This document shows, piece by piece, positions 34,110 through 42,390 of a DNA stretch of 64,000 bases. Position numbers and translations under genes: made by a program. How positions within the stretch are numbered: position 1 is the first letter of the stretch; every line of letters begins with the position of its first letter. Source of the DNA: an uncultured Muribaculaceae bacterium (lineage in GTDB: Bacteria; Bacteroidota; Bacteroidia; Bacteroidales; Muribaculaceae); NCBI GenBank assembly GCA_910586895.1, contig CAJUIW010000002.1:132860-196859 (forward strand), read 5' to 3'. The notes beneath the pieces were generated by a model. That model saw only the letters and a list, made by a program, of their open reading frames with translations. It was not told where the DNA came from and ran no database searches.

Positions 34110-34537
34110 TGAAGACATCATCAAATACCCTTGCATCCCTGCTTGCCGCAGCAATATGGGCCGACGGCGAATTTGCGGAAGTTGAACGCGTAACCGCCGA
34201 AGAGATTGCCGATGCTTTCGAGATCCCTCAGAAAGATTTTCATAAGTATATAACCGCCGCTATGGTGGAGGTGCAGAATCTCACTCCTGAGGCTGCCACC
34301 ACATACGCGGTGAAGCATGCCGCAAAGGTCGATCCTGAAGAAGCCGGAGAGGTATTTCAGGCTCTTATGCAGATGATGCTCTGCGACGGTGTGCTGACAG
34401 CCGGAGAGATTTATAATCTTCTTGCCATGGCCGAGGCGCTCGACATTGACCGTGAAAGCGCTATCCTGATGCTTTGCGACATGGTCAAGAACGAACCTGA
34501 CCTCGAAGTGTCATTTGAAAACGACGAAGAGGAGTGA
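34109..34537 (+). CDS. TerB-like protein
   Basis: This 142-residue helical protein shows the two acidic repeats of the TerB/DjlA-N family: AAAIWADGEFAEVE (residues ~13-26) and MMLCDGVLTAGEIYNLLAMA (~89-108). Asp19 and Asp93 are in the metal-binding positions. TerB-type domains occur in tellurite-resistance/stress and phage-resistance gene sets, where they may link membrane and cytoplasmic partners. No other ter gene (TerC, TerD) is present here. The C-terminus is very acidic (ENDEEE). It is tightly coupled to both neighbours. Confidence 0.7.
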   Translation: MKTSSNTLASLLAAAIWADGEFAEVERVTAEEIADAFEIPQKDFHKYITAAMVEVQNLTPEAATTYAVKHAAKVDPEEAGEVFQALMQMMLCDGVLTAGEIYNLLAMAEALDIDRESAILMLCDMVKNEPDLEVSFENDEEE

Positions 34538-34541
34538 CGGT

Positions 34542-35456
34542 ATGGCAAACAAGATTCGTGTATTTGGAAAGGCTCAGAACCGTACCGCTCTCGGTATAGT
34601 CCAGGCGTATGTTGTTATGTATCCTCAGGCCACTCTTGAGGATCTGCGCAAGGCGTTCCCTAACTCTGTCAATCCTGACAAGGGGGTGAAGGAGAATTTC
34701 CTCCCACTTGATGAAGCACTCGGATTCAACCAGAAGATGAGTCTGTACTTTGCCAAGGATGATGAACTGATTCATCTTGCCGACGGTTCCAAGATAGCTC
34801 TCGGTCAGGTATGGTCAAAGCCGTCATTTGAACGCATTGTGCAGCAGGGTGCGCTCTATGGTATCGAGGTGGCTGAGTTTGAGAAAACCATGAAAGGGGA
34901 AAAGGGTGGTTATCGCCTTGAATACCTCAATGGCTATGTTCCTCCGCGGCCTGCCGGAAAGAAGAGTCTGACATGGCTGTGGATTCTCCTTGGGGTGGTA
35001 GTGCTCGGGGTTATCGCCTACTTCCTGTTCAAGCCGAAGGAAAGTGAACCGGTGGTTGTAGAGAAGATTGTAGAGAAGGAAGTTGTGGTGCGCGACACTG
35101 TATATGTACAGCAGATCGAGGCTATTGAAACCAGCTTCAATGCCGCACAGTTCGAAAAAGGAAAGTCGGACCTCAATGACGATGCTAAGCTGGCTCTTCA
35201 TGATCTGGCCAAGATACTCACCGCCAATCCCGAACTGCGCCTGCGCATAGCAGGACACACCTCGGCCGAGGGGGATGCCGCAGCTAATCAGAAGCTCTCC
35301 GAGGATCGTGCCAAGGCAGCCGTTGACTTCCTCGTGAACAAGGAAGGTATTGACGCGTCACGTCTTGAGGCTGTAGGGCTGGGCAGCACACAGCTCAAGG
35401 ATAGCGCTGCCCCGACGTCGGACGTCAATCGCAGGACTGAATTTGAAATTCTCTGA
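34542..35456 (+). CDS. Membrane protein with unknown cytoplasmic domain and periplasmic OmpA domain
   Basis: This 304-residue protein has three parts. Residues ~1-135 form an unknown domain (VFGKAQNRTALGIVQAYVVM ... GYRLEYLNGYVPP) that should be cytoplasmic. One transmembrane helix runs ~144-163 (LTWLWILLGVVVLGVIAYFL). After a Val/Glu/Lys stalk, an OmpA C-terminal domain spans ~198-304, with AGHTSAEGDAAANQKLSEDR and NRRTEFEI, the peptidoglycan-binding motifs. It could tie a cytoplasmic process to the cell wall. The ATG at 34542 is used; it lies four bases after the TerB-like stop. Confidence 0.8.
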   Translation: MANKIRVFGKAQNRTALGIVQAYVVMYPQATLEDLRKAFPNSVNPDKGVKENFLPLDEALGFNQKMSLYFAKDDELIHLADGSKIALGQVWSKPSFERIVQQGALYGIEVAEFEKTMKGEKGGYRLEYLNGYVPPRPAGKKSLTWLWILLGVVVLGVIAYFLFKPKESEPVVVEKIVEKEVVVRDTVYVQQIEAIETSFNAAQFEKGKSDLNDDAKLALHDLAKILTANPELRLRIAGHTSAEGDAAANQKLSEDRAKAAVDFLVNKEGIDASRLEAVGLGSTQLKDSAAPTSDVNRRTEFEIL

Positions 35457-35458
35457 TT

Positions 35459-35650
35459 ATGGGATTTTTTGACAAATTGGCATCAACCGCATCCTCCGTC
35501 ATTGCCGACGGTAAGGCCGACTCACTTATCAACATGGTAGGGTCAAAGCGCACCCCGTCTGATAAACAGGAGGCTGCCGATCATGCCGCACAGTCAGCTG
35601 CATCTCTGTACAGCCCTGAGCTGGAGCATGAACAAGCTCTCACGGTATAA
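35459..35650 (+). CDS. Small MGFFDKL-start protein
   Basis: This 63-residue protein begins MGFFDKLASTASSVIADGKA, the same first seven residues as the product at 32346, and continues with SLINMVGSKRTPSDKQEAAD. No family is recognised. The amphipathic N-terminus suggests peripheral membrane binding or a shared docking signal (inference). It starts two bases after the OmpA-domain gene. Confidence 0.6.
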   Translation: MGFFDKLASTASSVIADGKADSLINMVGSKRTPSDKQEAADHAAQSAASLYSPELEHEQALTV

Positions 35651-35696
35651 AATCAAGAAATTCGGAATTTTTTAATTTAATATAAGCAAAACAATT

Positions 35697-36014
35697 ATGG
35701 CAGATTTACGTATTGACGGCCGTAAGAAGGTAAAGACCCTCAAGGCTGATTTTAAGAAAGCTTTCGGAGCTTCGCTGCGAGTTTACACAACCGCCGCATG
35801 CAAGACCCCGGCCAATGACGACGCTACGCTTGCAAGCCTTATGGCCAAGAGCGGAGCCAAGGGTGGCGAGGCTACATTCGGCAGCAATCTTCGTGTAGGT
35901 AACTTTGAGAAGAAACTCGGAGAGATGTTCGGTATAGGTGTTCAGGTGGCCAATCCCGCCAACACTAAACTGAGCGATAACGATATCACACTTGCCGCCG
36001 CAGGTAAGGAGTGA
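35697..36014 (+). CDS. Unknown small conserved-looking protein
   Basis: This 105-residue basic alpha/beta protein has recognisable blocks: MADLRIDGRKKVKTLKADFK, FGASLRVYTTAACKTPANDD, and GSNLRVGNFEKKLGEMFGIG. I have no function for it. The protein reads as a compact single domain without membrane segments. A hairpin terminator follows at 36031-36078, so it may be the last gene of the strongly expressed part of the cluster. Confidence 0.65.
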   Translation: MADLRIDGRKKVKTLKADFKKAFGASLRVYTTAACKTPANDDATLASLMAKSGAKGGEATFGSNLRVGNFEKKLGEMFGIGVQVANPANTKLSDNDITLAAAGKE

Positions 36015-36030
36015 TACTCTATGGAATTTC

Positions 36031-36078
36031 AAGTGTTCTTCGCCCGCCAGATACGGATGGTACGGAGAACACTTTTTT
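36031..36078 (+). terminator. Intrinsic terminator inside the cluster
   Basis: AAGTGTTCT (36031-36039) pairs with AGAACACTT (36066-36074) and runs into six T. It would reduce or stop transcription into the distal small genes and the channel gene. Confidence 0.75.
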
Positions 36079-36101
36079 AATCTCTAAAATCTTTATATAC
36101 C

Positions 36102-36320
36102 ATGAGCAAGGCATCAGTCAAAGCTGAAATAGACAGTAAGAAGGCTTACGTTGCAGCCAAAAGGGCCGAGGTGGCTCTGTGGCGTTCGCGCAAGTCAGCG
36201 TCGAAGGATAAGTCATATAAGGCTTATTGCGACGGTAATATCCGTACGAAGCAGTCCGATATAGCCAACCGTATGGCTGAGATTGCCCGCTTGCGTGAAC
36301 GGCTGAAATACGAAAAATGA
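36102..36320 (+). CDS. Small charged helical protein
   Basis: This 72-residue Ala/Lys/Arg-rich protein is predicted to be mostly helix and coiled coil (MSKASVKAEIDSKKAYVAAK, then NRMAEIARLRERLKYEK). No family is recognised. Its stop overlaps the next tiny gene as ATGA. Confidence 0.6.
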   Translation: MSKASVKAEIDSKKAYVAAKRAEVALWRSRKSASKDKSYKAYCDGNIRTKQSDIANRMAEIARLRERLKYEK

Positions 36321-36472
36321 AAGACTTCATCAAGGCAATCATAGCTGTGGTCACTCTGCAATGGCTGTTCGGCGGCGGGAGTAATGGCGGCTCAGGGTGT
36401 GGCTGCGGAGGCTGCATGACCTGGATTGTTCTTGGCGGCTGTCTGATTCTTTACCTTTTAGGAATGTTGTGA
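36317..36472 (+). CDS. 51-residue Gly/Cys-rich membrane microprotein
   Basis: This tiny ORF encodes 51 residues. A hydrophobic helix (FIKAIIAVVTLQWLF) and a second hydrophobic helix (MTWIVLGGCLILYLLGML) flank a loop, GGGSNGGSGCGCGGC, containing three cysteines. The start overlaps the preceding stop (ATGA), and the next gene starts two bases after its stop, so it is clearly within the operon. It could be a two-helix membrane peptide with a metal- or disulfide-capable loop. I know no family for it. Confidence 0.6.
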   Translation: MKDFIKAIIAVVTLQWLFGGGSNGGSGCGCGGCMTWIVLGGCLILYLLGML

Positions 36473-36474
36473 TT

Positions 36475-36645
36475 ATGAAAATACCCGGACTATCTTTTTC
36501 ATGGAAGCGTGCAGTCGGTATTACCTCTGCAAAGCAGAAATTTGCCCGTGCCACAGGCATACCTACTACCAAATCAGGTCTTGAACGAAAGATTGGCTCC
36601 ATGGTGCTTGGGGCTGTAACCGGTAAGAAAAAGAGAAAGCGCTGA
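36475..36645 (+). CDS. Small very basic protein
   Basis: This 56-residue protein begins MKIPGLSFSWKRAVGITSAK, continues KFARATGIPTTKSGLERKIG and ends GKKKRKR. It looks like a small, conserved nucleic-acid- or membrane-binding protein; the function is unknown. The ATG at 36475 lies two bases after the microprotein stop, and its own stop overlaps the channel gene start (TGATG), supporting this start rather than a longer frame. Confidence 0.6.
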   Translation: MKIPGLSFSWKRAVGITSAKQKFARATGIPTTKSGLERKIGSMVLGAVTGKKKRKR

Positions 36646-38381
36646 TGGCATACTCTGTAAGCCGGCTCAAGCAGGAGCTGGCGCGGGCACTGGATGATAA
36701 TCTGCATACGCGGCAGTGGCACAATATCGTTGACTGGCTTATCATAGCCATGATTCTGTTGAGTACCACAGAGATATTTCTATCCACTTTTGACCTTGCC
36801 CCTCAATGGCGCAGGGTGCTTTTCTGGGTGGATGTGGTCACGTTGGTATTCTTCACTGTTGAGGTTGGCCTCAGGATATGGGTGGCGCCGCTGATAAATC
36901 CCCGCTGGAACGGCTGGAGGGGACGGTTGCGCTATTGTTTTTCATTTTATGGCTTTCTTGACGTAGTGTCCACGCTGCCTTTCTATCTGCAGTGGCTGTT
37001 CCCGCTTCCGGTCATGGCTTTCAAATGTCTGCGCACGGCCCGTGTGGTGCGCACCCTGCGCATAGGCCGCTACACGAAGTCGTTCAATCTGCTTTCCGAT
37101 GCCGTCCGTGAGAAACGCCATGAACTCATCGTGGCTATGCAGTTCCTTGTTGTCATAACGGTCATACTCAGTCTGATACTTTTCTTTGCCGAGCATGATG
37201 CCCAGCCGGATGTGTACGACAATGGGGCTGTGTCAGTAATGTGGGCTTTTGCCCAGTATATAGGCGACCCGGGACAGTTTGCCGATACCCCACCCGTCAC
37301 GGTTGTAGGGCGTATCATAGCATGCATTGTCGGGCTGCTCGGTATCGCTATTGTGGCTGTCCCGACAGGTATAATCGGAGCCGGATTCACTGACGCCATA
37401 GAAAACCGCAACCATCGCGAAAAGGTGGAGAGCGATGCGGCTCTGCTGCGCAACGGATTTGAGCGCAAGCTTGACCGTCCTACCGGCATCCAGGCCGTGC
37501 CGCCGTTCAGGAGTGTCGATGACCTGAAGGCGCGGCTCAACATGAAGTCCGACAATCTGCAGGAGGCTGTTGACCATGGCCCCGGTTTCCGCATAGTCAA
37601 TCTTGCCGCCACGGTGCCTACTGACGACGGGCAGTATGTGGCCGACCGCATAGCTGTGGAGCACTTCCCGCAGAACACCTGTTATGGATGCCTGATTGAC
37701 CGCAATTCCCGAATCACGGTTGTGGCCCCATCCAATATGATTGACCCCGGACTGTCCCACTTCTGTTTCTATCTGGCTTATTTCGGGGGATTCAACTACA
37801 TAAGCCGTGAAGTGGGGGCAAGGGCGCCGTATAAGTCATATTATGCGTTCGATACAGCCGCTGATGTGCCTGGCCTCGACCAATATGCCGCCGACCTTGA
37901 GCGGCTGATGTCGCGTGAGGGGGCATGGTCGTTGACCATACTGGTGGCGAGCGGAGCGCTCGAACCGCCATATCCTACAAACCTGCATCTTAATATCGGA
38001 GGCAAGAAAGGGGATGAACGCACTTCCGGCGATGACCTTTTCATAAAGGACGGCCGCACATACGAGCAATTTTACGGACTGCTGGAGGACGCCGTGGCTG
38101 GAGAGCTGAACCTGACCGTTGACCATCAGAAATATCATAACACGAATTCCTCACGGCATTTCCTGCGGAAACTGAACTTCCGCCATGATGCCAACCATAT
38201 GGTGATGCGCATCGAATGGAAACAGCTGCTCTGGTCGCAGCGGCGACTGCTACTTGCCAGGATAATAGCGGAGAGTCTGTACCGAGCTGTCATAGGCACG
38301 GAACTGCCGCCACTGCCTCCGGAACTGAAAACGAAAGCCATCGGTTACGATGGCTACCCCTCTCTGGAGCAGCCGGGATAG
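36645..38381 (+). CDS. Voltage-sensor ion channel with atypical pore and novel C-terminal domain
   Basis: This 578-residue protein has S1-S4 (~30-145), S5 (~162-182), a pore loop and S6 (~219-245). S4 is unmistakable: positive residues at every third position, Lys127, Arg130, 133, 136, 139, 142 and Lys145. The pore region reads MWAFAQYIGDPGQF (~199-212) instead of the TVGYGD filter of K+ channels, so selectivity is uncertain. S6 holds IAIVAVPTGIIGAGF, as in Kv-type channels. Residues ~260-578 form a large soluble domain I do not recognise. The start overlaps the previous stop by one base. It is the last and largest member of the cluster. Confidence 0.8.
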   Translation: MAYSVSRLKQELARALDDNLHTRQWHNIVDWLIIAMILLSTTEIFLSTFDLAPQWRRVLFWVDVVTLVFFTVEVGLRIWVAPLINPRWNGWRGRLRYCFSFYGFLDVVSTLPFYLQWLFPLPVMAFKCLRTARVVRTLRIGRYTKSFNLLSDAVREKRHELIVAMQFLVVITVILSLILFFAEHDAQPDVYDNGAVSVMWAFAQYIGDPGQFADTPPVTVVGRIIACIVGLLGIAIVAVPTGIIGAGFTDAIENRNHREKVESDAALLRNGFERKLDRPTGIQAVPPFRSVDDLKARLNMKSDNLQEAVDHGPGFRIVNLAATVPTDDGQYVADRIAVEHFPQNTCYGCLIDRNSRITVVAPSNMIDPGLSHFCFYLAYFGGFNYISREVGARAPYKSYYAFDTAADVPGLDQYAADLERLMSREGAWSLTILVASGALEPPYPTNLHLNIGGKKGDERTSGDDLFIKDGRTYEQFYGLLEDAVAGELNLTVDHQKYHNTNSSRHFLRKLNFRHDANHMVMRIEWKQLLWSQRRLLLARIIAESLYRAVIGTELPPLPPELKTKAIGYDGYPSLEQPG

Positions 38382-38444
38382 CCTGCTGGCAGAAAAAGAT
38401 TGCAGGGCGGAGGTAATATCCGGCCGATTTCGCGTTATATATGT

Positions 38445-39401
38445 ATGACTAAGACTATCTACTTTGCGGGCGGGTGCTTCTGGGGCACGGCCCGGTTGTT
38501 TTCGCTTGTGCCCGGAGTGACAGGCACCGTTGCCGGATATGCCAACAGCTGCATAGCCTCTCCCACGTATGAACAGGTATGCACTGGCAATACTGGTGCC
38601 GCCGAGACTGTAAAGGTTGATTACGACCCATCGCGTGTCGGGCTCACCGATCTGGTGATGCTGTATTTCCGTAGCATTGACCCTCTGGCGGTCAACCGTC
38701 AGGGTAATGATGTGGGCACACAGTACCGCACAGGAATCTACTATTCCGATCCGGAGGATGCTCCCGTAGTGGAAACACTTATAGCCACGCTTCAGCGCCG
38801 CCATACAAGCCCGCTGGCCGTTGAATACGGATCGCTGCAGAACTTCTATCCCGCCGAGGAGTACCACCAGGATTATCTTGAGAAGAATCCCGGCGGTTAC
38901 TGCCACGTTGACCCGCAGCTATTCCGTGAGGCACGGAACATGCAAGCGAAAAGCAGCGCCGACAAGGCGCGTGAGCAGGAACTGCGCGAGCGGCTCACTC
39001 CGCTGCAGTGGGAAGTGACGCAAAACGGGGCCACCGAGCGCCCCTACGTCAACGAATATGACCACGAATTCCGCCCCGGCATATATGTTGACATCGTTGA
39101 CGGCACACCGCTCTTCATGTCGTCGCGCAAATATGATTCTGGGTGTGGCTGGCCCGCATTCACGCATCCCATTGACGAGGCGCTGATAGATGAATCGACC
39201 GACACCTCTTTCGGGCGCATCCGCACCGAGGTGAAATCCGCATCCTCCGGAGCCCACCTTGGCCACGTCTTTCCCGATGGCCCCGCCGAAGAGGGAGGGC
39301 TGCGCTACTGCATCAACTCCGCGTCGCTCCGTTTCATCCCTGCCGAACGCATGGAAGCCGAAGGCTACGGCCGCTACCTCCCCCTTCTCGACCTTGCATA
39401 A
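38445..39401 (+). CDS. msrAB: Peptide methionine sulfoxide reductase MsrAB fusion
   Basis: This 318-residue two-domain repair enzyme reduces both methionine sulfoxide epimers in proteins. The MsrA domain starts at once with YFAGGCFWGTARLF (nucleophile Cys11). The MsrB domain starts about residue 185 and has SGCGWPAF and the catalytic RYCINSASLRF. No signal peptide is visible, so it is probably cytoplasmic. The ATG at 38445 is used because the MsrA fold begins there. It stands between the channel cluster and the CRISPR locus. Confidence 0.94.
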   Translation: MTKTIYFAGGCFWGTARLFSLVPGVTGTVAGYANSCIASPTYEQVCTGNTGAAETVKVDYDPSRVGLTDLVMLYFRSIDPLAVNRQGNDVGTQYRTGIYYSDPEDAPVVETLIATLQRRHTSPLAVEYGSLQNFYPAEEYHQDYLEKNPGGYCHVDPQLFREARNMQAKSSADKAREQELRERLTPLQWEVTQNGATERPYVNEYDHEFRPGIYVDIVDGTPLFMSSRKYDSGCGWPAFTHPIDEALIDESTDTSFGRIRTEVKSASSGAHLGHVFPDGPAEEGGLRYCINSASLRFIPAERMEAEGYGRYLPLLDLA

Positions 39402-39514
39402 CCTGCACCGGTTGCCGAAATGATTGGTGTTAATGAAAATTAACGCTACGATACGCTGTTTTATCACATTAATAATGCTTTCTTTGTAAATAGAGACAAG
39501 AAAGCGCTGTTATT

Positions 39515-41695
39515 ATGATAATTAGGCCTGAGCGTAACGTAATCATATCACATCTGTATCAATCTGTGGACAATGGGCAATGGATTGTGCAGACTAATGA
39601 CGAGCATTCAGCAGGAGTGGCGGAGCTTGCATCGGGTTTCGCCTCGGAATTTGGATTGGCAAATTGGGGCCGGCTTCTGGGGCTCATGCATGACCGTGGG
39701 AAAGAACGGCGCGATTTCCAGCGGTACATAAGGATAGTGTCAGGCTGTGATATGGAGGCCGGCCGCTATGGGGATAAGAGCCACAGCCATATTGGAGGGG
39801 TGATAATTGAGCGTCATTTTCCGGATGCCTGTCATATTATGTCCAATGTAATTGCCGGCCATCACCGGGGATTGTATGACTGTGATTCTCTTGAGGTAGT
39901 ATTGTCCGAACCGATGCCGGAGGATGTTGATGTCCGGGTGCCGGCGCTTATACCTGAAAAACCGGATGTGCCGCTTCGCAAGGGGGATATAGCGCATTTG
40001 ACAAGGATGCTGTTCTCTTGCCTGACTGATGCCGATTATCTTGATACCGAGCGTTTCATGAAGCCTGATGATTATGGCTGCAGGGCGGTGGAGGTCAGCA
40101 TGGCATCCTTGAAAGAGCGTCTTGATGCGTGGATGTCGCGTTTTGATGATGCTGAAAGAAGCGAACTGAACCTATTGCGTTCGGAAGTGCAGGGTGTATG
40201 TTTGGCCAAAAGCGGTGGACCTGCTGGATTTTACGAACTGACGGTACCTACCGGCGGCGGAAAAACTCTTGCATCAATGGTGTGGGCTATCAATCATGCC
40301 ATTGCCTGTGGCAAGAAACGTATCATAATAGCTATTCCGTATACAAGTATCATTACTCAGACAGCTGCTGTTCTACGCGAAATATTCGGTGATGAGAATG
40401 TCCTGGAGCACCATAGTGTAGTGGATGAGGGAAAGATGTCCCATAGAAACAAGCTGGCTGTCGAGAACTGGAATATGCCGATTGTGGTGACAACGAATGT
40501 ACAGCTGCTTGAATCCATGTTTGACAATCGTCCCGGACGTTGCCGTAAGCTGCATTCATTATGCAACAGTGTGGTGATATTCGATGAAGTGCAGAACATG
40601 CCGTTTTCACTGCTGCAGCCGATACTGAATGCAATGGATTCGTATGTGCGTGTTTTCGGGATGTCGGTCCTGCTGTGTACTGCAAGTCAGCCTGTACTGA
40701 CGGGCGAACACAAGGGATTGGGGCAGGCTGTGTTGCACGGGTTAAGTGGCGATGTGAGGGCGATAATACCGTCGGACATGGACTTGCACAACAGGTTGAG
40801 GCGTGTGTCCATAACGATGCCTGAGCGTAGAATGGAGTTGGATGAAGTGGCGTCATCTCTCTCCTCGCATAACCGGGTGCTGTGTATTGTCAATACCCGC
40901 CGCATAGCCCTGGAGCTCTTCAGCCTTTTACCCGATGACGGTACGGCGGTACATCTGTCGCGCATGATGTGCCCTAAGCATGTCCGATGTACAATAGAAC
41001 GGATTAAGGAGCTTTTAAGCCGGCCTGATAGCGGTCCGCTGAGAGTGGTTTCGACACAGCTTATAGAGGCCGGGGTGGATATAGATTTTCCGGTAGTCTA
41101 CCGCCAGCTTGCCGGGCTTGACTCCATAGTGCAGGCTGCCGGGAGATGCAATCGTGAGGGCCGGGCAGCCGAGGGAGTCACACACGTGTTTGATCTGGAC
41201 GGATTCAGGGCCCATGGAATGATTTCCGCGGCTTCTGATGCGATGCGGCAGATGCTGTCGGTCAATCCGCAGCAGGATTGGCTATCGCCTGCAGCCATGA
41301 CAGAATATTTCCGGATTCTGTATTCCAAGACGCCGTCATTTGATAAAGAGAATATAATCGGATTGACTGAGAATCCAAGAAATATTGCGTTTGAGACGGC
41401 AGCCGGGAAATTCAGGATGATAGATGACGAGGGTATTCCGGTGATAGTCAATTACGATAACTCGGAGCATCTTGTGGAATCGCTGCGCAGATATGGGCCG
41501 TCGCGCAGTCTTGTGCGTCAGTTGGGGTTATATAGTGTCACTGTCAGGAAACGGCAGTTTGATGAATTCCGTAAAGCGGGACTTATCGAAGAGCCGTGGG
41601 AGGGATTCTATCATATCCCTCTTGCCTCTCAGTATGATCCGGTTACCGGTCTGAAGGTTAACAATGAATATATCGAACAAACTTTTGTAATATAG
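39515..41695 (+). CDS. cas3: CRISPR-associated helicase-nuclease Cas3 (type I-C)
   Basis: This 726-residue protein unites an N-terminal HD nuclease (His30, the MHDRGK His58-Asp59, SHSHIG, GHHRG 114-118) with an SF2 helicase. The helicase has Walker A TGGGKT at 245-250, DEVQ at 354-357 and motif VI QAAGRCNREGR near 535-550. It is recruited to Cascade-bound DNA and degrades the target strand. All motifs appear intact. It is the first gene of the cas operon, 12 bases before cas5. The upstream gap holds an inverted repeat GTTAAT-GAAA-ATTAAC (39430-39445) that may be regulatory. Confidence 0.95.
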   Translation: MIIRPERNVIISHLYQSVDNGQWIVQTNDEHSAGVAELASGFASEFGLANWGRLLGLMHDRGKERRDFQRYIRIVSGCDMEAGRYGDKSHSHIGGVIIERHFPDACHIMSNVIAGHHRGLYDCDSLEVVLSEPMPEDVDVRVPALIPEKPDVPLRKGDIAHLTRMLFSCLTDADYLDTERFMKPDDYGCRAVEVSMASLKERLDAWMSRFDDAERSELNLLRSEVQGVCLAKSGGPAGFYELTVPTGGGKTLASMVWAINHAIACGKKRIIIAIPYTSIITQTAAVLREIFGDENVLEHHSVVDEGKMSHRNKLAVENWNMPIVVTTNVQLLESMFDNRPGRCRKLHSLCNSVVIFDEVQNMPFSLLQPILNAMDSYVRVFGMSVLLCTASQPVLTGEHKGLGQAVLHGLSGDVRAIIPSDMDLHNRLRRVSITMPERRMELDEVASSLSSHNRVLCIVNTRRIALELFSLLPDDGTAVHLSRMMCPKHVRCTIERIKELLSRPDSGPLRVVSTQLIEAGVDIDFPVVYRQLAGLDSIVQAAGRCNREGRAAEGVTHVFDLDGFRAHGMISAASDAMRQMLSVNPQQDWLSPAAMTEYFRILYSKTPSFDKENIIGLTENPRNIAFETAAGKFRMIDDEGIPVIVNYDNSEHLVESLRRYGPSRSLVRQLGLYSVTVRKRQFDEFRKAGLIEEPWEGFYHIPLASQYDPVTGLKVNNEYIEQTFVI

Positions 41696-41706
41696 ACAAT
41701 ACCATA

Positions 41707-42390
41707 ATGGATAAATTTGATAAAGAATACGGATTGGAAGTATGGGGCGATATTGCATGTTTCACACGCCCTGAGCTGAAAGTGGAGCGTGTAAGCTATG
41801 ATGTGATCACTCCATCGGCGGCACGTAATATATTCCAGTCCATATTCTGGAAACCGGCGATACGGTGGGAAATCACCCGTATAGAGGTGCTGAATCCGAT
41901 AAAGCATTTTTCTGTCCGGCGTAATGAAGTGGGGGCTGTCGGAGCCGGCAATGCCAAGGCGAAGCCAATAGACGCTACGAAGAACCGGCAACAGAAAAAT
42001 TCGATAATGCTCCGCGATGTACGTTACCGCATATATGCCAGAATGGTGTATATCCCACCGAAGGCACGTCAGGGAGAACATGCGCATGCAGCGGGCGCCG
42101 ATGAAAATCCGGCAAAGTATCAGGCTATGTTTGAACGGCGTGCGTCAAAGGGGCAGTGCTTCACTATGCCGTATCTTGGTACGCGTGAATGCACGGCCTA
42201 CTTCAGTCTGCTCCCGGATGGGGGTGTGCCCGATAACGATCTGCTGCAGGAGTCAAGAGATTTCGGAATAATGCTCTATGATATGGATTTTTCTGATCCT
42301 GATAATATAACCCCGATGTTCTACAATGCTAAAATGGAGAATGGCGTTATCATAGTACCGTCACCATCCGGAAAGGAGATACTGCGATGA
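41707..42390 (+). CDS. cas5c: Cas5 (type I-C, Cas5d/Cas5c)
   Basis: This 227-residue RAMP protein has an N-terminal segment VWGDIACFTRPELKVERVSY and ITPSAARNIFQSIFWKP, typical of Cas5d. In type I-C systems, which lack Cas6, this subunit itself cuts pre-crRNA within the repeat and stays on the 5' handle. The stop overlaps cas8c as ATGA. The length is normal. Confidence 0.94.
   Translation: MDKFDKEYGLEVWGDIACFTRPELKVERVSYDVITPSAARNIFQSIFWKPAIRWEITRIEVLNPIKHFSVRRNEVGAVGAGNAKAKPIDATKNRQQKNSIMLRDVRYRIYARMVYIPPKARQGEHAHAAGADENPAKYQAMFERRASKGQCFTMPYLGTRECTAYFSLLPDGGVPDNDLLQESRDFGIMLYDMDFSDPDNITPMFYNAKMENGVIIVPSPSGKEILR

Noticed and set aside
40353..40856. 167-codon minus-strand frame inside cas3
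   Set aside because: It is a shadow of the cas3 coding sequence; cas3 motifs are intact on the plus strand.
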